The notes under the pieces were generated by a model that saw only the letters and a program-made list of their open reading frames with translations, made no database searches and was not told the DNA's origin. From NCBI GenBank assembly GCA_008692225.1, contig VICG01000011.1, positions 1,426,001 to 1,490,000 of the forward strand: a stretch of 64,000 bases of DNA, in the 5' to 3' direction. This document shows positions 24,556 through 35,990 of the stretch, one piece after another. Each line of letters begins with the position of its first letter. Positions within the stretch are counted from its first letter, which is position 1. Position numbers and translations under genes: made by a program. This DNA comes from Monilinia fructicola. Taxonomy: Eukaryota > Ascomycota > Leotiomycetes > Helotiales > Sclerotiniaceae.

Positions 24556-26887
24556 TTATTTGGGGATGGGAACAAGAGGTGCTGGAGTGGTCCATGTGCG
24601 GGTCGCAAGCTCACACAATCTTCTGATAACATTGGTTGTTCCTGAACCCGCAGCCTCATCTTGGATAAACTTCTTTGCAACAAGGAGCTTGCTTCGATTA
24701 TCACTCTCATCAAAGTGGAGTGGTGTGTCACTAGGTGTATACTCGGAAACGCGCTGTCCCATAGCTCGGATAATAGCAATGGAGTACAGGACATCACGAT
24801 TCTCTCTACCATCCAAGAGATTTCTCAAGGTAGCGAGAGTGTCATCAACATCCTTGGCGCAATTGGGGTCGTCTTCGCGAAGGCATACAAAGTTTGCTAA
24901 AGAGTACCAGAATTCGAATTCCCTCAACTTGTGATGATCTCCGCTCCCTTGAACAGGGGCAGTAAGCTCATTACTTTCAGCAACTCTACCCGTCAAGAGA
25001 CATTCGAAAACCGTCAAACGACGAGAAGCCTCAACTGCATCATCCTGAGCAGGTAGCACACTCTTGGATTCTGCCTTGGCTTCTTTGTCATCCTCTGCAC
25101 CCAGCTTCACCATACAGGCCAAAGCCCAAACAGCCTTTGCTTCAACGCTTGCAGTATGTGCTATCGAGATGGGATCGGTGACGACAGTCTTCGAGAACTG
25201 TAGGAGAAGGGTTCCAAACTTTTCAAGTAGTGGCTTGTCACTCATGAGTTTGGCAGCACCTTTAGCACTGAACCACTTCGACTCGAGGAAACTCTCTAGA
25301 CCTGGCGAGTAAATGCTATAGTATAGGTGTTTGGCTTCTTCAAGTGCAGATGGTGACTGTGACACATCGGGTGCTGGTTGGCCAACTGGTGCAGGGGGAT
25401 TGCCGAATGATAAAAGGTCATTGATAGATCGCTGAGCTGGAAAAACAGTCGTGTCAGCCGCTTCTTCTACAAAAGATGCAACTGCAGGGGAAGTGGGGGA
25501 TCCAGCACCACCACCTCTAAGGTGGGTAATATCGGATACTATAGAGGGGCAGGAAGTTGCACTATGCATGTTTTTGTGGTGAAGGCGGAAGTTGGGCATA
25601 CCTGGTGGAGTAGAGTGAAACGGGTTGATCACCGGAATTGGAGCAGATGCTTCCAAGTTAGGATCAATAGCAGATGTGTAGTCATAGTGTTGGCCAGCGC
25701 TTGGCGTCGTAAGAGCAGGATCATATGCCATTGTTGCAGGGACACCGTAACCACTCTGAAGCATTTGCGGTTGGTTTCCGTAAGGATTCGCGGTAGCGAT
25801 CGAGGACGCTTGCGAAGGAGCAGAGCTGGGTGCAGGTTGAATCGCGGTAGGACCTGGTTGCTGCTTGAAGATGGGATCGTAACCTAAACATTCACGTTTT
25901 GACTTTTGGCAGTTGCGGCAGGCAGGATGTTGTTCGTCGCACTGATAAATAGGTTAGCAAAATTTTCAAGAGGATAGTGATGATGAGGATGATGGTCGCG
26001 ACAGCGATGGTTTTTATTGATCTGCCAACGAAAACAATCGCGAAAATTGATAATCTCGCTCTACTCGTGGGTCAAGGTCGCTCGTCTCGTTCGCTCATGT
26101 GCCTTCGCCTACTTAGGTGATTCGCTTGCATATAGACGAAAAAGATTCCCATCGCGAAGAAAGTCAACCTCAACTTCAATTCATTCTTCCGAGAATGCGA
26201 CGAAATTAAAACATCGAGAAACTGACCTTTATTCTTCGCTTTCTGCATGTCAAACAGCCCGTCTTGGTTCTACGCTTAATCTCCTGGATTGAAAAAAGAA
26301 AATATGTGTTAGCCAGGTGCGATACTCGAATGACGCGATTCGACACGATAAGAAGCATTCGCTATAAAACTACATACCTTTTTATGACGACCTCCGCTCA
26401 TTACTCGAGCATCGACGGGAAGCGCGTATCGCATACTAGGATCTGATGTCACACTGGGATACTGGTGTTGATGGGAGGGATGAGGAAGTTGATTTTGATA
26501 ATATGGTCCGCCCATTTGCGCCACTGGAGGTGGTAAAGGTGAATTCATCTGATGCTGCGCGGCCTGCTGCTGCTGCTGTTGTTGCTGTTGCTGCTGCTGT
26601 TGCTGCTGGAGAGGGTCTAAGGAACGCATACTTGGAAGTGAAAGTGAAGCGTTGCTTCCGGTCGGACTCTCTCGATATGGTTCGGTTTGATTATTTGGCG
26701 CCGGGTAGTTGTATTGGGAGGTTGACAAAGAAGGTGATGGGTAAGAAGTGGGACTTGGGTAATTGACAGGCTGTCGCTGATTTCCTTGTTGTGATCCAGA
26801 CATAGATGGTGAAGATGGTGCGGAACCGTTTTGTTGCAGATGATTAAGATGCGGACTGTTTCTATTGTTATTATGTTGCTGTGCCAT
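24556..26887 (-). CDS. Zn(II)2Cys6 transcription factor with polyglutamine tract
   Basis: A fungal binuclear zinc-cluster DNA-binding regulator of the nucleus. Exons 26887-26378, 26283-26227 and 25941-24556 join in frame through two GT-AG introns to 650 residues. The N-terminal 170 residues are low-complexity (Ser/Pro/Asn/Gln) with an uninterrupted run of about 17 Gln. The zinc cluster spans exons 2 and 3: KTGCLTCRKRRIK then CDEQHPACRNCQKSKRECLG, giving C-X2-C-X6-C-X5-C-X2-C-X6-C, with the second intron placed exactly before the third cysteine. A linker YDPIFKQQPGP follows. The C-terminal half is a helical regulatory region (EEAKHLYYSIYSPGLESFLES, EFWYSLANFVCLREDD) of the fungal-specific factor type. 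All six cysteines are present. No neighbouring pathway genes indicate its targets. Confidence 0.93.
26536..26605. repeat. CAG/CAA repeat encoding polyglutamine
   Basis: CTG/TTG triplets on the plus strand (CAG/CAA on the coding strand) inside the Zn2Cys6 gene. Mixed codons limit but do not exclude slippage. Confidence 0.85.
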
Positions 26888-27954
26888 ATTAAGAAATATG
26901 ACACGGTCGCGCGGTCTTGATTATTCAATGATTTTTTTTTAAACCTTATCTAACAACCACGTCAAAAGGAAAAGACAATGAATTTTTGAATTGAATAAAA
27001 AAGAGATTCACGTCCTCCCAAATTGATCAATCTAGAATCTAGAATAATTGGGAACTTTGATATATTCCCCCTTCGGCTTGCCGTATAACTTAAGGAGGCT
27101 GTAGCGAAATCTCGTTTACGGGACGAAAGCGAGAGCTGTACCGATGGTAGGAAACGAAATTCTTGGGTACAGTACTCTGTAAATCTTTTTGAGGGGAACA
27201 AGAAGGTGTGGGAAGAAAGAGACAATAATAATGGAAAAAGGGAAAGTTTGGAAAAAAGTGGAAGGTTTGGGTTTAGAAGGTGGAGAAAGAGGATTTGGGA
27301 TTGGGTGGTTTTTTTTTTCCTTTGGGTGAAAGGGAAAAGGGAAGGGAAAGGGAAAGGGAATGGGGATGGGAATGGAAATCGATCAATCGATTAATCGAGT
27401 AATCAATCATCAATCAATCAAATTAATTAGATGGACGACTTGACAGAGTGACTGATTGATTGAGTGAGTGGTTGGGTGATTGAGTGATGAATCCGATTGA
27501 TTGATTGACTGATTGACTGATTGACTGATTAACTGATTGATTGTACCCAGACAGATCAAAAGACTAGGTCGGTAATAAGTTCTAAGGAGGAAAGGAAGTT
27601 AGAAGTACCTAGTAGGTCCACGGGTATAATTAATCAGTCTTTGGATCAATCCAGATATAATCATAGGAAATTTATGATTTGATTGAAAAAAGGTGGGTAG
27701 GGGAATGATATTAAGGGAAGCCAAGGTAAGGAAGGGAAGGGAAGGGAAGGGAATAAGGTTAATAGTAGATATTGTACTTGTAGATGATAGAGTAAAATAA
27801 AAATAGGAAGTGAATAAAGTAAACAAATGAATAAATCAATTAATAGATAATAAAATAAATAATAAAATAATAAAGTAATAAAGTAATGAAATAATAATAA
27901 TAATAATAAAGTAATAATAATAATAGTAATAATAAAGTAATAATAATAATAATA

Positions 27955-27985
<31 letters not shown>

Positions 27986-28121
27986 AGTAATAATAGTAAA
28001 ATAATAATAATAATAGTAATAATAATAAAGTAATAATAAAATAATAATAAAACAATAATAAAATAATAATAATAAATAATAATTATAATAATAATAAAAT
28101 ATAAATAATAAAATAATAATA

Positions 28122-28157
<36 letters not shown>

Positions 28158-31100
28158 TAATAAATAATGATAAATAATGATAAATAATAATAAATAATAA
28201 TAAATAATAATAAATAATAATAAATAATAATAAATAATAATAAATAATAATAAGTACTGTGCAAGTACTTGTAGGTAAGTGAATAAAAGTAATGCAAGAT
28301 AATGTAAGTTACTTACTGGCAAGGTGAAAAGGTAAAAAAGTAAGTAACCTGGAATAAGTAGATTATCGATCGGAGTAAGAAGTTGCGGCTGCGGAAATCT
28401 TTAGGTAGATAGATGAATGAGTAGATGAGTAGATGAGTAGATGGGTGGGTAAGTAGATGGATATTAGATGGATAGATGAATAGATGAATAATAGATGAGT
28501 AGATGAGATGAGAGTGAGATTAGATTATATGCCTTAAATGTAAGGTATTCATTCATTAAATATACAGTATACAGTACTACTAGGTACCTACTCCGTACAT
28601 AGGTATATATATATTAATGAATAAACCCCCGGCCTTATTTATAATTTACTTCGATAATTATTCATTTAGTCTTTATTTACCTACCTAAGTAGCTAGAGAT
28701 AGTAAAATATAATTTAATGGTAATATTAAAATAATAGACTATTATTTAATACTTAAAATATATATATATTATATAATAAATATTAATAACTTAAATATTA
28801 CTTCTTTAAAATCTATATTATATAATATATCGTCGATTACCTAGGTAATTTTAATGAAATTTATTTTCTCATTTTAAATAATCATTAATAAATACGACGA
28901 TAAAAAAGTACCTAGGTATAGAATTATATATATTATTTTACTCTATCATCTTAATTCTATCCATATCCTTGATTTTATTCTCATCATTCTCTTTCAGCAT
29001 AACGCATGTATCTCCAGCTACGGTAACTATTACAATCATATCTTCATCCGCGGCTTGCCTTTCTCTTTTTTGTTTTATGCACGAGAGATGAGAAATAGTC
29101 ATTCGAGTAACCCCCCTTCGTTCAGATGATGACCGTTTCATTCATCTAAACTACAGTACTGTACCACGCACGTACTCTACTGCAGGATCCATGGACGGTT
29201 AACTAAAAACAAGCGATGGAAGGAAGAATCATGGAATCTTCGATGCTTCGCTACCTGCCTCCATTGTACAGACTGACGGGAGTCAAAAGGGTACAGTACA
29301 GTAGTACTCCGTACACGCGAAGATCATCTCTCCGCGTTGACTGGGGGTCTGTCCTAACTGGGAACTGGGAAGCATAACTTTTTCGAAGAGACGGTTGCAC
29401 TCGGAGGTGCACTTCCTCTTACATGACTCTGAGAGTAGATGCCGAGGAAGGAAAGAGACGAGAATGCTGAGATCGATTACTGACTACTGACTACAGATGA
29501 CTGATTACTCATTTCCATAACCTCATCCCTTTCTTTCCCTTTCTTTCCCTTACACTTTTGAGTCATGTCAGACGTATATCTTCAGAAATCATGTCATGCC
29601 AAAATGTACAGAGTATGAGCGAGCATAACCTTTCATGGGCCAAGAATGAAGGATTTCGTCTTGATTCACGGAGGGAGAATTACCCAGTCCATATCCCTAA
29701 CGATATCCAATTGGAAAGCCAGAGTGGATAAGCCACTGCAACGTCGAAACAAACCACCTTACCCGGCTGAGAACCACATAGAGTAAGGATAATGAACAAT
29801 CCAAGGTGTGTTCTCAGATGCCCTCCTTTCAACTTGCCTGGCTAATCATCATTTGCAGTCAGTCCTTCGATCGAATTGAAACAAAAAGACTAAAGTACAG
29901 TACAGTAAGTACAAAAGATGCGGCCCATTTTTCAATTTCGTCTCCGCATTATGAGTATATTACCCTCCTCCCATCTAAACTCTAATCTTAGATCCTCGTA
30001 CCCGGCATTTGAGCGAAAAGGAGGCCGTCTAACGCACAGTAAGCGCACAATCAATGCATGCCATCTCCCGCAGCCCCTCAGCCTCGTGGTTCGTGATAGT
30101 ATAGGATAAATCCATTCGGGATCAAACGATTGTACATGAGATCTTCAATTCGACTCTTTGCAGTGACACCCACCCTCTCTCTCGGAGCTAAGCTGCTCTT
30201 CAGTGCCGAAAACATGTTTTTACGTTACGCGTGAAGGAGGACACAAGCATGCTCATACAAGCTGTTTCAGCGAATATTCGAAACGGGATATATGGGTACC
30301 TGCACCTGCCACCTTATATCGAAGCATGAAGGTTTTCATGCTGGCTTGCGTGCTCGACTTGCTTGCTTCGGTTCTACCTTTCATTTTACCGGATGTGACC
30401 GAGGATACATGTCCATTCATTCATCAGGGGTTGAAAGGCTGAAATGAAGAGGGTACCTCGTGAAAGTCCAATTTTGGGATCCACGGTGCGGATAAGATCT
30501 TAGGATGAATACGGCCACCATCTACGACAGTAACTCTGATCCTTCTTCTGCAAGTTAAACCCCGAATAGACGTGAAGGAAAGCCCGAGAATAGTCCTAAA
30601 TCGCGCGCGCATTTGACACTTTACTTTATCTTCGGACGCAGCGCCAAAGAGTGCAATGGAGTACGAAAGCCCGTCAAAATCATGCTGTGCCTATTGATAC
30701 CACACCCCCCGGGACCAATCCCTAACCGCCAAAATAAACATGGGACGGCGTACTAAGCCCGTCCAAAGCATGCTGTATCGCTCTTGTACCTCACATCCTC
30801 ACATTTGCCATAATCAGGAGGCACATCTACAGGCGGTAAGCAAGCCATCTTCTAGAATCCTTCCACGCAGTGCTAGGCTATCTGCATCCATCTTGTGAAA
30901 TTGTCCCCTGGCCGTACGACTTCCATTCATCAATGGCCCATGTACCTATATCCAGAACGTGCACCGATATCGCGTGCATGTGTAGCTTGACGTTCCACGG
31001 TAGCCATGCCATCACCGATAAACAGCATCCCATCATAATCCAAACCATCCATCCACCCATGGCTCCCCGCACAAAAACGTCTCCCGGGCTCCAAAATAGA

Positions 31101-31755
31101 TACATCTGCACGTCGGGGAGACAGGGCAATCTTGTGTTCCCGTTCCTGTTCCTGCTCCTGCTCCTGTCCATGTCCGACACGCTACCGCGTACAGACACCA
31201 CGACGCCGACGCAAACCGAGATCCACCTGCCCATCTGCAATAGTAAAAGTTTCATAAGTTGCGAGACCAAAATTCTACACATGCCTGGGAGATTTACCAT
31301 TTACGCGGTGACGAAGGAAGCTCGTTGGCCCCTTGAATGGTTGATGCCCAAAAGCAAGGAGTGGTTACGAGGCGCCAGGAGAGCGTTCAACGGGAATAGA
31401 TGTTACGTGTAGAGATGTACATGCCACTGCACTCCTGTGGGTGACATCTCGACCTTGCTGTCATGTTATCCACGGACGAAACAGACGAGGAAAAAGAGTT
31501 GGGGCCGGAAGGCGGGCCGGAGTACCAAAAGACTAAAGGGGAGATGACCCGATCCGACAGGTGTGACCTGGTTGGGATCTGATTACGATGGATTGTACCT
31601 ACGTGTTTTGCGCTTTTGGCAGCAGTTCAGATAGCGATTGTACAATTAGGATTATGATATGGTAGGCTAGGCTAGGGTATGATATGATATGTTATGATAT
31701 GATGATGATATGTGTGCGAGTATATGAAGCCCGAGCGCAGCAACCCCCAACGCAC
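26888..31755. other. 4.9 kb repeat-rich intergenic spacer
   Basis: No supported gene. The left 650 bp are the upstream region of the Zn2Cys6 gene (purine-rich, GGGAAA and GATTGA reiterations at 27330-27545). A long AAT microsatellite follows at 27840-28254, then GTAGATGA-type repeats (28408-28510), then a very AT-rich block at 28540-28930 with CTAGGTACCTA palindromes. TACAGTACTGTA lies at 29152-29163. A 180-codon frame at 30870-31412 has no recognisable domain and an antisense partner of similar length. Confidence 0.5.
27840..28254. repeat. AAT/AATA microsatellite block
   Basis: About 415 bp of AAT triplets mixed with AATAAAT heptamers (GTAAT and AAAT interruptions on the left, regular heptamers on the right). 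Confidence 0.95.
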
Positions 31756-33783
31756 TCACTCATCGGTAAGCACCCTAGTCCAGTCAAATTTCTTCCAACG
31801 ATTCCTAAAACCTTCTATTCTCTTATCTCCCCCTCGACTCCATCGGCCCTGTCGCTTGATGACATCCGGCTCAATATCCAACATGCCGCCGATGATTTCT
31901 CGCGCAAAGAGATCTCCCTTGGGCCAGCGATTCGCGTCTTCCACTATATGCCCCAAGCCACCATCCAGGTCGAACCAGGCGTGGAAGTAGGGCATTTCCT
32001 TGGCGATCGATCGGCGAAAGGCCAGTTTTCCAAGACCGTCTCGTGCGCGTGCGGCCGTATCGATGAGCTTCTTATGCTGTGTCCACTCTTCGTCCGACGA
32101 GAGGATGGCTTCTTTGAAGAAGGCAGGCGCGGTTTCTCCCAGGCTGTAGGGCAGTGGTACGGCCTGCATGGCTGCGTGCATCTTTCGGTGTGGCGCTGCG
32201 GCATTTTCGTAAAACACTACGTCTCGTCCTTGATCATGGTACATGCGCGTTAAACATTTCATGAAATTTCTAATCTCCTCCCACTCGTCGTCGTCGCATT
32301 CGAGGAGGTTTGTCCGGTGCTGGATGGGTACGATGACGGCCCCCCCATCGCTCAACTCCGGCTCTGTCGGGAGAGTTAAGTAGACCCGTGTAGCCAGAGA
32401 TACGATGGGCGCAACGGGTGGTTGATTCTTGTCTTCATGGTGACACAATTGGCAGGAGTCTAGGATGCGATTCATCTTTTGAAAATCTCCTATAGCCGTG
32501 TTCCTCAGGTTGATCGCGGACTTTTGTACGCGCTTCGCAAGTTTGTTTGCATTGTCATCCATGTAGTCGAGGTCGTTGTCGAATTTGCCATCTTTGGCAA
32601 TGCGCTCAGCGGCACGCATACCCTCACCGCCTGCTTGCCCTTTCGTCCGTCGTTCTTCACGCACCATGTCTTCGATGGTCATATCTTCGTTTTCTTCCAC
32701 CAGACCTCTCTCGCGGCCTCTCTTATTGTCGATCGATTTCACCTCTCCGCGAGTCCCCGCTAACATTCTATTATCCATCTTGCCCAATATTACAACACCA
32801 GGTTCCGAAGTGATTGCTAACCCAGCGGAAGCTGCAGCATTGTATTCAGCCTCTAGTCTCGCGGCGTCGGGTGATTTCTTGAGCTTTGCTTTCATCATCT
32901 GAGCCTTCAATCGATTCAGAGCCGTGGCATCGAGTTGAACAGCGGATACGTTCGTTTCTTCCAGAATCTGCCCTTGTGGTAGGTCCCCTGGTTCATTCTG
33001 CTGTGGTATGGACCCTCTTCTCATCCCCAGATTTAACTTTCTCTCCTGAAACAACTCTCCACTGGGCTTCTCTTTTCCGACATAACCTTCACCATATAAT
33101 CTTCGGCGATCAAGCTCAATTTGTTCCTCTCGCGCATCATCGAACTCACGCAGACCTCCAAATCGCGCTATAGCTATCTCATCGATGGACTTTCCACTTT
33201 GTTCCGCCTGGGTATACACCGCTTTCAACTTTGTCATTCGCCATTGAGCTCCTGAATCTCCAAATGTATAATCAACTTCATGTCCTGCTTCGATATCATC
33301 CAGTTTTTTGGCTCCTTCATTCAGATCTTGTAGATGATGATTAAGCTCATTTTTGTGAATTTTTAAATCGTAATCTGGTTTAGGTGCAACTTTTGGCTCC
33401 GTAGACTTTTTAGATCCTTTCTGTGTGTAATCGAATTCGAAAGCTGCAGGGTCCGTCATCCAAGAATCGCGAGTAACTTTTGGTTGAGCTTCTACCTCCT
33501 CTTCATCTGGAATTGGTAAGTCTTTCTTGGGATCTGATGACTTTTCATGCCTGCGCCTCCTTCTATCATCATCTTCCTCATCGTGTTTGGAATGCCTTGA
33601 TCGTTTATGTCGGTGATCGTCTCTATCTTCTCCTTCTTCTTCATCCTCCCTAGACCTGTGGTGCCGTGATCTATGATGATGTCGATGCTTTCGGTCCTTA
33701 TCTTTGCGCGAACTTCTTTCACTTCTTTCCCTCTCTGCCTTTTCCGCCGCTAGACTTTTCTCAAATTCGTCCAAACCGTCCAT
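31756..33783 (-). CDS. CWF19: CWF19-like spliceosome-associated protein
   Basis: Cwf19 proteins act at spliceosome disassembly/intron turnover in the nucleus. This is a single exon of 675 residues. The N-terminal 100 residues are a charged Arg/Asp/Glu/His/Ser region typical of the family, followed by coiled-coil-prone linker sequence. The C-terminal part holds the two CwfJ C-terminal domains: a HIT-like zinc-binding section with DSCQLCHHEDKN and PIQHRTNLLECDDDEWEEI, and the terminal section with EMPYFHAWFDLDGGLGHIVE and GRWSRGGDKRIEGFRNRWKKFDW. MDGLDEFEKSLAAE at 33783 is the chosen start; an in-frame ATG 22 codons upstream adds an unconserved stretch. No frame break occurs over 2 kb. It is divergently transcribed from GPN1, with 232 bp between start codons. 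Confidence 0.95.
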   Translation of the reverse strand: MDGLDEFEKSLAAEKAERERSERSSRKDKDRKHRHHHRSRHHRSREDEEEGEDRDDHRHKRSRHSKHDEEDDDRRRRRHEKSSDPKKDLPIPDEEEVEAQPKVTRDSWMTDPAAFEFDYTQKGSKKSTEPKVAPKPDYDLKIHKNELNHHLQDLNEGAKKLDDIEAGHEVDYTFGDSGAQWRMTKLKAVYTQAEQSGKSIDEIAIARFGGLREFDDAREEQIELDRRRLYGEGYVGKEKPSGELFQERKLNLGMRRGSIPQQNEPGDLPQGQILEETNVSAVQLDATALNRLKAQMMKAKLKKSPDAARLEAEYNAAASAGLAITSEPGVVILGKMDNRMLAGTRGEVKSIDNKRGRERGLVEENEDMTIEDMVREERRTKGQAGGEGMRAAERIAKDGKFDNDLDYMDDNANKLAKRVQKSAINLRNTAIGDFQKMNRILDSCQLCHHEDKNQPPVAPIVSLATRVYLTLPTEPELSDGGAVIVPIQHRTNLLECDDDEWEEIRNFMKCLTRMYHDQGRDVVFYENAAAPHRKMHAAMQAVPLPYSLGETAPAFFKEAILSSDEEWTQHKKLIDTAARARDGLGKLAFRRSIAKEMPYFHAWFDLDGGLGHIVEDANRWPKGDLFAREIIGGMLDIEPDVIKRQGRWSRGGDKRIEGFRNRWKKFDWTRVLTDE

Positions 33784-34015
33784 TGTTGTAAAGTTTGTTG
33801 ACGTGATGCGGTTTGATTTTTTGATGATTGCGCTGGTAGCGAGAAGCATTAATACGGGGAGCGCTGTAAGTACTTTAAGCTAGCTAGGTGCGAAATTTAT
33901 TTGAAAGACATCCATCCCACTTCGCACCCCCGCCAAATTCCTCAATTCATTTACATCTTAAAATAATTATACATACAATTCGACTCTTTTGCCAACCATC
34001 TACATTACTCACGAT
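33784..34015. promoter_or_regulatory. compact bidirectional promoter CWF19 / GPN1
   Basis: Only 232 bp separate the two start codons of these divergent housekeeping genes, so both core promoters and leaders must share it. The right half is CA/TTCA-rich, as fungal leaders are. No clear TATA box is seen. Regulation in common is inference. Confidence 0.6.
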
Positions 34016-35286
34016 ATGGCAGATTCTAAGAAACCACAGGCTGCTAAGCCCATTTCAATTGTATGTGTCGGTATGGCGGGTAAGTTTTATCAAATTCACA
34101 CTTCATGAATGCGGCCATTGATTCCCATTCAACAGGTTCTGGTAAAACTACCTTTATGCAACGAATAAACTCTCATCTACATGCTAAAAAAGAGCCTCCA
34201 TACGTTCTCAACCTCGATCCCGCGGTACGGAATGTTCCATTTGAGAGCAACATCGATATTCGCGACTCGGTCAACTACCAAGAAGTGATGAAAAGTTACA
34301 ACCTCGGACCAAACGGAGGAATTCTCACATCGCTCAATCTTTTCGCCACAAAGATTGATCAAATATTGACTGTTCTCGAAAAGCGCACGACTCCCGATCC
34401 TGAGAAGCCAAATGCGATCCCCATCAAACATATTTTGGTCGACACGCCGGGTCAGATTGAGGTTTTCGTTTGGAGTGCTTCTGGAAGCATTTTATTGGAT
34501 TCTTTGGCTTCGACATTCCCAACGGTTATCGCGTATATTATTGATACACCAAGAACATCTTCTACGAGTACTTTCATGAGTAACATGCTGTATGCTTGCA
34601 GTATTCTGTACAAGACAAAACTGCCAATGATTTTGGTATTCAACAAGACCGATGTTAAGGATGCTGAATTCGCCAAGGAATGGATGACGGATTTTGAGTC
34701 CTTTCAAGCTGCTCTCAGGGAAGAGGAGGAGGCGGGAAGCTTCGGTGGTCTAGAGGGGGGTGCTGGGGGGTTGGGTGGTGGTAGTGGATATATGGGATCG
34801 TTACTCAACAGCATGAGTTTAATGCTGGAAGAGTTTTACAGTCATTTGAGTGTCGTGGGTGTCAGTTCCATGACCGGTGCTGGTATCGATGAGTTCTTTG
34901 AGGCTGTATCAGAGAAGGCCGAGGAGTTTGAAAGAGATTATAAGCCGGAATTAGAACGACGAAGAAAACAGAGGGATGCCGAAAAAGAACAAAATCGACA
35001 GAAGGAACTGGACAAACTGATGAAAGACATGGCCGTTTCGACAGAACCTTCTAAGGCTAAGGGTCCACCAGATGCCAAACTCTCCACCGATATGGATACT
35101 CTAAGTGATATGGAAGACTCTGATGACGACTTGAACGAGGATGACGACGAGGACGGTGGGGATAATGTTGAAGGATTAAGTTCAAGATACAAGGCAGCTT
35201 TGGCAGACGGAGGAGGTCCATCCAATGCCGATGATCACAGCTTCACTCGATATATCAGAGCAAGTCAGATGAAAAACATGCAATAG
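34016..35286 (+). CDS. NPA3: GPN-loop GTPase 1 (Npa3), RNA polymerase II assembly/import factor
   Basis: GPN1/Npa3 is the GTPase required for assembly and nuclear import of RNA polymerase II. Exon 1 (34016-34079) and exon 2 (34136-35286) join across a 56-nt intron located within the P-loop coding sequence. The 404-residue product shows P-loop GMAGSGKTT (19-27), [19 protein letters not shown] (the family's G2 region), the diagnostic Gly-Pro-Asn triplet at residues 79-81 (LGPNGG), DTPGQIEVF (G3), FNKTDVKD (G4), a helical [18 protein letters not shown] segment and an acidic Asp/Glu-rich C-terminal part. A glycine-rich insert near residues 225-240 is a local expansion. The length is typical and the gene intact. 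RPB12, a subunit of its client polymerase, is the next gene, convergent. Confidence 0.97.
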
Positions 35287-35686
35287 AATTCAAGCGGAAG
35301 GCAGAATTGGCGATCAGGACAGAGGAGTTTCAGGGGATATAGCATTTTATGGCGGCGCATTTGTGCTAAGTAACGGCGCACTTTGATACCAAATTATAGT
35401 TTTGGGCAGAAAAAAATTTAATTCAGTGTACACAACATGGTTGTCCAAACCTTTACAAAATATACGCCGGCCATGGAGTAGTGACAATCTGTTTATTCCG
35501 ATGCGCCTCGAGATATGACTCGATACCATAACCATTATCACTCCATGAAAATTGCATCGCCCAGTCTCCAATCCTCTTCTAAATCTCTCCATTTCCTAAC
35601 ATACCCCGAGTTTTCTCTATCCTCACACATTCTAGCACATAAGCTCCTCCTCCAGATCGCCCATTCATTACGCACTAAAACCAAAA
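35287..35686. other. convergent 3' flanks of GPN1 and RPB12
   Basis: Shared 3' space with no open frame of note. It should hold the 3' ends of both messages. Confidence 0.5.
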
Positions 35687-35990
35687 TCATCTTTGCCTCG
35701 AATTGAACCATTCTATGACCAAAATCAGCCTCTCTTGAAATAAAATTCTAAAGTATCCCCCAAAAAGTATTCACATACCTAGAAGTCCTCTCCTTATACA
35801 AAACACGATGGCCACACTCCTTGCATCTGATCGGGTCACCTCTCTTTAACATAACGCTCGCATTGCAATCGCCGCACAAATATTTGATCGCAGGTCCATC
35901 GCCCAAAACTCCCGATGCGCCGTATGGGTTGGGGGCTTGTGTGGGGTTTGTCGCGGGGACAGAGGTAGGTACTTGGTAGGAGTCATCCAT
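35687..35990 (-). CDS. RPB12: RNA polymerase I/II/III shared subunit RPABC4 (Rpb12), one frame break at the C-terminus
   Basis: The smallest shared subunit of the three nuclear RNA polymerases; it binds one zinc. Exons 35990-35779 and 35712-35687 flank a 66-nt intron that splits the Arg codon in ERTSR. The zinc ribbon is complete: YLCGDCNASVMLKRGDPIRC then KECGHRVLYKERTSR, with cysteines in C-X2-C and C-X2-C. The family ends almost invariably in MVQFEAR. Here exon 2 reads MVQFEA and then loses frame because the plus strand has TTT (35692-35694) where TT would give the expected Arg and stop. As written, the protein would run on for about 50 more residues. Since this subunit is essential, an extra base in the assembly is the likeliest explanation. 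Corrected length is 78 residues. Confidence 0.94.

Noticed and set aside
27836..28297. 153-codon minus frame rich in Tyr/Ile/Leu
   Set aside because: Pure translation of the AAT microsatellite.
30870..31412. 180-codon plus frame
   Set aside because: No recognisable motif and an equally long antisense frame over the same bases; kept only as spacer.
4003..35990. Programmed ribosomal frameshifting in EMP24, the MFS, DUF3405 and RPB12 genes
   Set aside because: Sites share no slippery heptamer or downstream structure I can see, and several are in one gene; homopolymer error explains them more simply.
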